A stretch of DNA of 17,607 nucleotides from Agrocybe praecox (Eukaryota; Basidiomycota; Agaricomycetes; Agaricales; Agrocybaceae). A model generated the notes under the pieces. That model did not search any database. It saw only the letters and a program-made list of their open reading frames with translations, and was not told the DNA's origin. Shown one piece after another: positions 12,701 to 17,607 of the stretch (the stretch's first letter is position 1; the number at the start of each line of letters is the position of its first letter). Position numbers and translations under genes: made by a program. The stretch covers positions 1 through 17,607 of the forward strand of contig CAXHKQ010000318.1 in assembly GCA_964017145.1 (NCBI GenBank), given 5' to 3'.

Positions 12701-15509
12701 AAAAATATAAATATCATTTCAGTGACACTATCATATAAAGATAAGAATTTTCCAACCCAACGGTTAGTTGAATTTTGAACTTTATTAAAAGCGATCGGTA
12801 ATTCTCTTCATACATCCCTCATAAATGGTTTTCTTATTTATGTGTTCCCAACCACAGATCGGCGATCACCCAGAGATGCGTCCGGCGACATGGCATCCAC
12901 GTCAGCGGTCAAGCGACTCTTCTCCCAAGCGGACGCGGCCTCAACACCAAAGCCAACAGATTCCTCGCGAACGAGTCCGGACCGTGATTTCCAGATGCTG
13001 TACCGGGCCGACGATAGCGTCGACTCCGAGAAGCAGACGCTGAAATCATTGCAAAATGAACAACGCGTTTCGATAATCTCGCATATGAGTAACGTGCGTG
13101 ACGCGGAAGAAGGCGTCAGGTCTCCGCGAAAGACCACCCTGAATTCGAGCCAAGGCGATCAGCGAGTTTCGGTTGTATCACAGAAAAATCAGGAACGCGA
13201 TTTGATAATATTTTCGCAAGAAAATATCGGCGGATCTTCGAGTCGAAACGAACAGAAACGCCATTCGGTCTCCCCTCGATTGAGCCAGAAACGCGACCTA
13301 TTGTCCGATGAAGATCAAGCGCAGAGCTTTCCAGTCACCACCCGATTGAGTCAGAAACGCGACCTAATAATATTGTCCGACGAAGAACTCGTTGAATTGC
13401 CGAAAAATGCGCAACGCATTTCGGTCGTATCGACATCAAGTCAGCACCGTGACATGTTGATTCTCGCACATGATAGAAGCGGTGCGGTTTCGTCCAAAAT
13501 TGCCAGTCAAAATGAACAACGTATTTCAGTATTCTCGAACGTAGATCGCGTCGATGCAGGTCAGCCGGACCAGCAACGTTCTTCAGTTGGCTCCCAAATG
13601 AGTCAGAAACGCGAACTGATAACACTTGCCGCCGAAGACGCGCTCGGCCATGAATCGCCCAAAAAGAACACGCCATCTGCGAGCCAAAATGAGCCGCGTA
13701 TTTCGGACGCATCGCAAGTGACTCAGCGTCAAGATTTGGCGCGTGACGGAAGCGCCAATTTATCGCGAAAGAACACGCCAACGCCACCGAGTCAGCACGA
13801 GCAACGCGTTTCGGTCACCTCGCAAATGGAATCGAAGCGCGACTCCGCGGGACGTTCGCATGAAGGAAGCGCTGAAGCCACCAAACGCACCACTCCCACC
13901 CCAAGCCAAAACGACCAGCGAGATTCGATCATCTCTCGACTGGGATCCAAACGCGACATTGCCGTGTATTCCTTCCACGAAAGCGCCGAAGTTGCCAAAC
14001 GAAACACCCCAACAGCGAGTCAAATCGACCAGCACCAGCAGCGAACATCAGTAGCTCCTCAAATGGAATCGTGGCGTGATCACGCGGCTGCATCGCACTC
14101 CGGAAGCGGTGGCGGCAGCGGCAGAGCTCCCTCAAAGAACGCCGACTCGCCGGCCCCCCGAACTTCAACGCTCCGCGAATCCGTCGACGCCGATGCGGCT
14201 GCGTCCGGCTTCAAGTTCTACCGCAGCTCCCAGCAGCAGCAACCGCCGTCCGCCGAAAACGAGGAGAACATTCCGCCTGCCGCCGGCGCCTCCGCCGCCG
14301 CCGCCGAACCGCCCAAATCGCCCAAATCACCCTCATCCCGCGCCGACAAGAGCGAACTCTACAACTCGCAGGCCGACGACATCATCCGCACCATACTCAG
14401 CCACTCGAACGCCGAAGCCGAACCGAGCCCCTCCGTCGACCAGCTGGTCCCGGGCCAAGTGCCGCCGCAGGGAACCCGCGAATCGCTGAACGCCACGACC
14501 TCGCACACGCTCGAGGAGACCTCGATGATGGCCGACCTGCAGCGCGGCATCGATCTGCTCGATCGCCTCGTCGAATCGGAGCGCCTCAACAAGACCACCA
14601 AGAAGCGTCTGGTCAAGAAGATCGTCAACGGTCTGCTGCAGGCCAAGTACAATGTCAGTCTGTCGCCCACCTCCGGCGAGGATACGTCCGCCGCGTACAC
14701 GACGGCCACCGACGTGGCGGCGCTCAGTGATGGCGCTCAGCTGCCCGGCCGACAGGAGTCCCAGCAGACGGCCGAAGGCTGCGAGTCGCTGAAGGACCCG
14801 TGCGGCGGTGGATCCGCGTCCAACTCGACTTTGACTGCGGCGAGCACCTGCTCCTCGCTGCAATGGCTGAAGCCGCTGACGCGCTCCGAGGTGGAGTACG
14901 AGCGCGCGCGATCGCGCCGTCACTCGGGCGGCAAGCAGGATTCGGCCAGCATGGAGTGCGTGAAATTGCAGTGGATCAAGCGCGAGATCAAGCATCTGGT
15001 GCAGCTGCAGGACTTTCTGGTGCGCAAGGAGTACAAGGACAAGAAGTCGGCCATGTACGAGAACTGCAAGACCGGCAAGGCGGCGGCGGCGGCGGCTCAT
15101 CGATCCAACTCGACGGATGACTTCTACTGCGAGGTGAACGGCGGCGATCAGTCGCCGGGTGCCAGACGGCATCATTTCAGTTCGACGGCTGGTTATGCGT
15201 CGACGAGGGATTCGACGAGAGATCGCGGCGACAGAGGTGGCCGGGGGGCGTCGTCGGCGCGTCGCGGAGAGCAGGCGAGCGGTGTTGATTCGTCGGATTC
15301 GTTGTGCTTTATGCAGAAGTTTGTGCGCAATCGCACCAAGTTGCGGACGCCGATGGGGGCGCCGTGTGAGGAGGAGGAGAAGGGGCGAAGTAAACGGGAT
15401 GCCGGCGCCGAGGCGCTGAACGCTTATGCGCGCTCAAAACAGCGAGAGTTTTTGCGATATTATGCGACGCATCCGCATCAGCCGTCGTCGAGTCGCGAGG
15501 AGTTGGCAG
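8487..15509 (+). CDS. Large low-complexity protein with degenerate repeats, first two coding exons (3' end beyond window)
   Basis: I do not recognise this gene. Exon A (8487-9756) and exon B (12858-15509) join across a 3101-base intron: donor AAG|GTGAGT, acceptor CCACAG, phase 1, giving Asp424. The joined frame has 1307 codons and exits in phase 1 at CAG|GTAGGT. The order is: N-terminal ILDYYTRYGQNRDLEKYF (about 40-57); Ala/Ser/Gln-rich spacers with a 23-residue duplication (about 115-153); an acidic run (about 388-402); about 11 degenerate repeats (about 489-833); then helical, probably conserved segments: DLQRGIDLLDRLVESERLN (about 983-1001) with TKKRLVKKIVNGLLQAKY, LQWLKPLTRSEVEYERAR (about 1091-1108), and VKLQWIKREIKHLVQLQDFL (about 1126-1145). 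No signal peptide or membrane segment is seen. The build suggests a cytoskeletal or centrosomal scaffold, for example ALMS1-like, but that is a weak guess. An in-frame upstream ATG at 8301 is an alternative start. Confidence 0.75.
8843..8943 (+). repeat. Tandem duplication inside coding exon A
   Basis: A 32-base sequence starting CGCCAGTGCCCGATCGATG occurs at 8843-8874 and again at 8912-8943, identical, with a 69-base (23-codon) period. Both copies encode ASARSMQHLA in frame. The near identity suggests a recent in-frame duplication. Confidence 0.9.
9883..10345 (-). pseudogene. Broken Tc1/mariner/IS630-type DDE transposase, C-terminal part with one terminal end
   Basis: Read on the minus strand from about 10345, the frames give FWF*QNGTTAHT, then MFDQRLISKNGNFD*PPHK and PDLTPPDLFLWG, then after a frameshift KIIDKPQTIAQIKARIRREI. 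These correspond to the family's second catalytic block (QQDGATAHT, here Asp to Asn) and third block (SPDLTPPDFFLWG). Several stops and frameshifts make it dead. The lower end reads TA then CAGGGTGCGCCAAC at 9881-9896, a terminus and TA target typical of these elements. The other terminus was not found in the window, so the copy is truncated. Confidence 0.75.
10044..10419. repeat. Short inverted repeat pair (about 37 bp arms)
   Basis: The arm starting TGCAAAAAGATACC near 10045 recurs in reverse complement at about 10380-10419 (TGCAAAAAAAGATGCAC on minus), both continuing into TTTTTCGTGCAT. Two bases of gap and a few mismatches separate them. The right arm also holds its own small hairpin, ATGCAC / GTGCAT at 10389-10406. 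The left arm falls inside the transposase relic. Confidence 0.55.
11410..11544 (-). mobile_element. tRNA-derived SINE
   Basis: On the minus strand from 11544, the sequence has a tRNA-like head: GTCGTCTGAGTGGTGCAGG resembles an A box region, followed by GATAGAGTGCTTGCCTC and a near-consensus B box GGGTTCAAATC at 11491-11481. The body ends in a short GATGATGAT tail near 11420-11428, typical of tRNA SINEs. The acceptor and anticodon arms do not fold into a proper tRNA, so this is not a tRNA gene. The exact 3' end is uncertain. Confidence 0.65.
12021..12640 (-). pseudogene. Mariner transposase relic (C-terminal half)
   Basis: Minus-strand frames contain IDRSIIRNGNTLNIDY (from the family's IDYLEKGKTINSDYY block), HKSIKTTAKINGKGY, and YYSDMALGDYFLFSDLK, matching the mariner third catalytic block PYSPDLAPSDYFLFSDLK with the catalytic Asp kept. 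Frameshifts and a stop (TAA near 12380) interrupt it. At 12020-12035 TTAGGTCAATAAGTC resembles a mariner inverted terminus. The 5' half and other terminus are missing, so it is an old, 5'-truncated copy. It is a different lineage from the element at 16283-17307, since the termini differ. Confidence 0.75.
12858..15509 (+). CDS. Unknown large gene, coding exon B
   Basis: This exon completes Asp424 and codes to about residue 1307. The first part, to about 14090, has the Gln/Ser/Arg repeat array; the second part is GC-rich and codes for Pro/Ala linkers and the helical segments. Beyond 15509 the frame stays open only to TAA at 15566 and turns AT-rich with hydrophobic residues, which is intron character. 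The donor CAG|GTAGGT is strong. An intronic AATAAA at 15816-15821 could allow a shorter isoform ending 19 residues later. Confidence 0.78.
13046..14086 (+). repeat. Array of about 11 degenerate ~33-residue coding repeats
   Basis: By eye the unit reads QNEQRxSVxSQMSQKRDL, then a variable acidic linker and KRNTPTAS. Clear units begin near 13052 (QNEQRVSIIS), 13151 (QGDQRVSVVS), 13508 (QNEQRISVFS), 13685 (QNEPRISDAS), 13796 (QHEQRVSVTS) and 13907 (QNDQRDSIIS). Units 3-4 are shortened and share RLSQKRDL. DNA identity between units is low, so the array is old and is preserved as protein rather than as a recent satellite. Confidence 0.8.
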
Positions 15510-16282
15510 GTAGGTTTATCGAATATGGTTTTTGGGCTTTGGAATTGTATTATTTGGAAAACTTCTAACCTAGCTCATTAATTTGCAACATACACGAAAT
15601 AGTGCTTTTTTTACGTTCTATCACACACACATTTTAGTGATGCAGTTTTGTTCACTCAACATCATTCTATTGTATAAGACAAAATCGTTGAACAAAAGTC
15701 TCACCTTTTAGTTAAGCGTGCCTAGAGAAGACCGATTTTGTCGAACGAATAACTATGAAGGAAATTTGTTCACATTTGTTCAATGAAGTCCTTACAGGGT
15801 AGAAACTAGATTCAAAATAAAGATATACGTGTGTCAGGATTCTTGCCAATTGGCCCTGTGGCGGAAGTTATGAGCAGTCCAAGATTCAGTTTCTGTATGA
15901 GAGTATCACAGTTTGACGACTTTAACTGCCTACAACTCTTAAATGGAAGCCATCATGACAAAACTGTAGTATGTAGAATGCTTCCATCAAGTCCTGACTC
16001 TTCCCTTGTTAGAACAATAATGTGTGTATACTTAATCGAAAAATAATGAAATTGTGACCAAATCCTTTTATCGTAAAACATGTGAAAAAGTCCTTCATGG
16101 GTAATCGTTCGACAATTTTTTCTTATATGAATGAAAGTGTCTTTCTTGGGCCGAATTCAGACACAAGCCACAAACGATACTGTTCTTCAACGATACTCGG
16201 AATATTATAATATAATCGAAGCATGTTTGTTTAACAAAACGAAATTGCTGATCACGGGCTCGATCTTTTAATTTGAGATATA
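15510..16282 (+). other. Start of the next intron of the unknown gene
   Basis: AT-rich sequence following the GTAGGT donor. It contains an AATAAA (15816-15821) and a 71-codon plus-strand frame (15831-16046) of uncertain meaning. Nothing else is recognisable. The downstream exon is not in the window. Confidence 0.5.
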
Positions 16283-17307
16283 ACAGGCAGGCTGAAAAGT
16301 CCGTATCGTTTGATATAAGGACACATCTTTTTGATAAGATTATTAAAATAGTTCCATTGAAATGGCGATCTTACAACATTTCAATGCCTTTCGTATAGGA
16401 CGATTTCTTGTTTGCCTTAAATTATGTTTTTTTTCTGAGATGACTATTTCATCGATGCTATGCCTATACTCAGCGAGCATTCTTCTGAGATCTGATGACT
16501 TAAAATAGTCACTAAGGGCTAAATTCATAGCTCTTCCTTCGATTTTTGCCATTGTTTCCAGCGACCTATGAAACTACGTATTGTTTTGCTGTAACATCAA
16601 AACAATATGGAGCGTATCTTGGCTATTTTGGACTTCAGGAGCTTCAAAAATTCAATTTGTAGTCCATGATGATTGACTTTTCTATTTCTGGTAGAAGATG
16701 AAGAATACTCCTTCTGCGACTCAAAATATAGACGCCATCCGACTGCTGCGTTTTCGTGAACTTTTGAGAGGCTTCACTTAGATGACGGCCGATTGAACTC
16801 CGATGTGAAGTGATGTGAAGTGAACATTATATTTATCATGTTTCATTCATTGTCACAAATTAAAACAAATATATTATCTTAATCGCGTTCGTGAAGCCGA
16901 AACACTGCTCCGAAATAACGAATCGTTTTTATTTTGGTCGATTTTGAGTTCGTGCGGCAAACATTTAACTAAGAGCTTTCGAATGACGAAGAATATATGT
17001 ATCTCAGAAATATCCACATATTTTGTTCATATCTTTAAGGTATCAGCAATCTCCATCAACAGTGTTTTTTAATCCTCCCAAATTATTTTGTTGATTTTTT
17101 CATATTTACAGCGGTAACTGCAACAGTTTGGCGTATATTGCGCGCATCATCTTAGGTGCCTAATGGCCTGTACGGACTCCCAAAAATGTCTCGCTTCGAT
17201 CAAATGAAAATATCGAACAAACCGACAACCGACAGTCGACAGTAAAATAAATTCATCAGAAAGAATGGTCCTTCTATCAAACGATACAGACTTTCCAGCC
17301 TACCCGT
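16283..17307 (-). mobile_element. Full-length dead mariner element with both termini
   Basis: Left ACAGGCAGGCTGAAAAGTCC (from 16283) and right, on minus, ACGGGTAGGCTGGAAAGTCT (from 17307) are inverted repeats of about 40 bp that continue through GTATCGTTTGATA. Each end is flanked by TA (16281-16282, 17308-17309), the mariner target. On minus the order follows mariner transposase: EIADTLKI (near 17054), MRKLLVK (near 16985), FVTMNET (16860-16840), HHFTSEFNRPSS, and LALSDYFKSSDLRRML (near 16520). Multiple stops and frameshifts break it, and the first catalytic Asp (TMDET) is Asn at 16845-16847; the third Asp is kept at 16508-16510. Length 1025 bases is a little short of the roughly 1.3 kb usual for the family. 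Confidence 0.88.
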
Positions 17308-17607
17308 TACATTTTAAGATTCAAGAATTAATTCGTATACCAGGACAATGCATATTGAATCGTCGTTATGTGTAGTGTAGTGCACTGCATTTTGTTCATA
17401 TGAATAATATGAAATTATAAATTAGTAGTTTTTTTTCCAAATTCGCAGTGTTGTATTTTATAGAGCATAACAAATCTTCAGAAAAAATGTTTAGTCCTTA
17501 CGATGAAACATATCGTTTTCGCGAGCTACGATTTCGAACGATGGGAACACATTGCTTGAACAAAAAATACTGTGTGAAATAGAATATTCAAGCATCAAAA
17601 ATGGCAA
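17308..17607. other. AT-rich sequence to the window end
   Basis: This follows the mariner right-hand TA and is presumably still intron of the large gene. I see no exon, splice acceptor with a coding frame after it, or repeat partner here. Confidence 0.45.

Larger units (their letters stand above)
9757..12857 (+). other. Intron A of the unknown large gene
   Basis: A 3101-base AT-rich intron between a GTGAGT donor and a TTCCCAACCACAG acceptor. It contains a broken DDE transposase (9883-10345), a SINE (11410-11544) and a mariner relic (12021-12640). The remaining parts, 10420-11409 and 11545-12020, show only short GGGCCC palindromes and A-rich runs. Confidence 0.75.

Noticed and set aside
14333..15175. 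280-codon minus-strand open frame
   Set aside because: Antisense shadow of the GC-rich part of exon B, with no recognisable domain.

Overview
This is eukaryotic nuclear DNA from an arthropod, almost certainly an insect. GC-rich exons with canonical GT-AG introns sit in AT-rich introns and spacers. The V-ATPase B subunit encoded here matches insect sequences nearly residue for residue. Introns and spacers carry mariner-type transposon relics, a tRNA-derived SINE and inverted repeats. I cannot assign the order or species.

Layout. (1) 1-324, + strand: the last 107 codons of the ZNF622/Rei1 60S ribosome-maturation factor, with a poly(A) signal at 412-417. (2) 325-2904: tail-to-tail spacer, holding a ~0.8 kb repeat (638-1427) and poly(A) candidates for the next gene. 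(3) 2905-7862, - strand: a complete four-exon gene for V-ATPase subunit B (Vha55), 493 residues. Its intron 2 contains a ~1.1 kb imperfect palindrome. Its intron 1 contains a second, inverted copy of the spacer repeat plus CA/TG-rich DNA. (4) 7863-8486: a compact divergent promoter with two E-box/M-box sites one helical turn apart and a full match to the CTCF core. (5) 8487-15509 and beyond, + strand: the first two coding exons of a large, low-complexity Ser/Gln/Arg-rich protein that I do not recognise. It has about 11 degenerate ~33-residue repeats followed by conserved-looking helical segments. Its 3.1 kb intron holds a broken DDE transposase, a SINE and a mariner relic. The intron after 15509 runs off the window and holds a full-length dead mariner with both inverted termini and flanking TA.

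The two complete promoters are shared head to head. The E-boxes fit the known Mitf/TFEB control of V-ATPase genes and might also influence the unknown neighbour. The ZNF622 and unknown-gene models are truncated by the window edges. All splice sites were chosen by eye from consensus and reading phase. The least described items are the repeat-bearing protein, the intronic palindrome and the paired inverted ~0.8 kb repeats.
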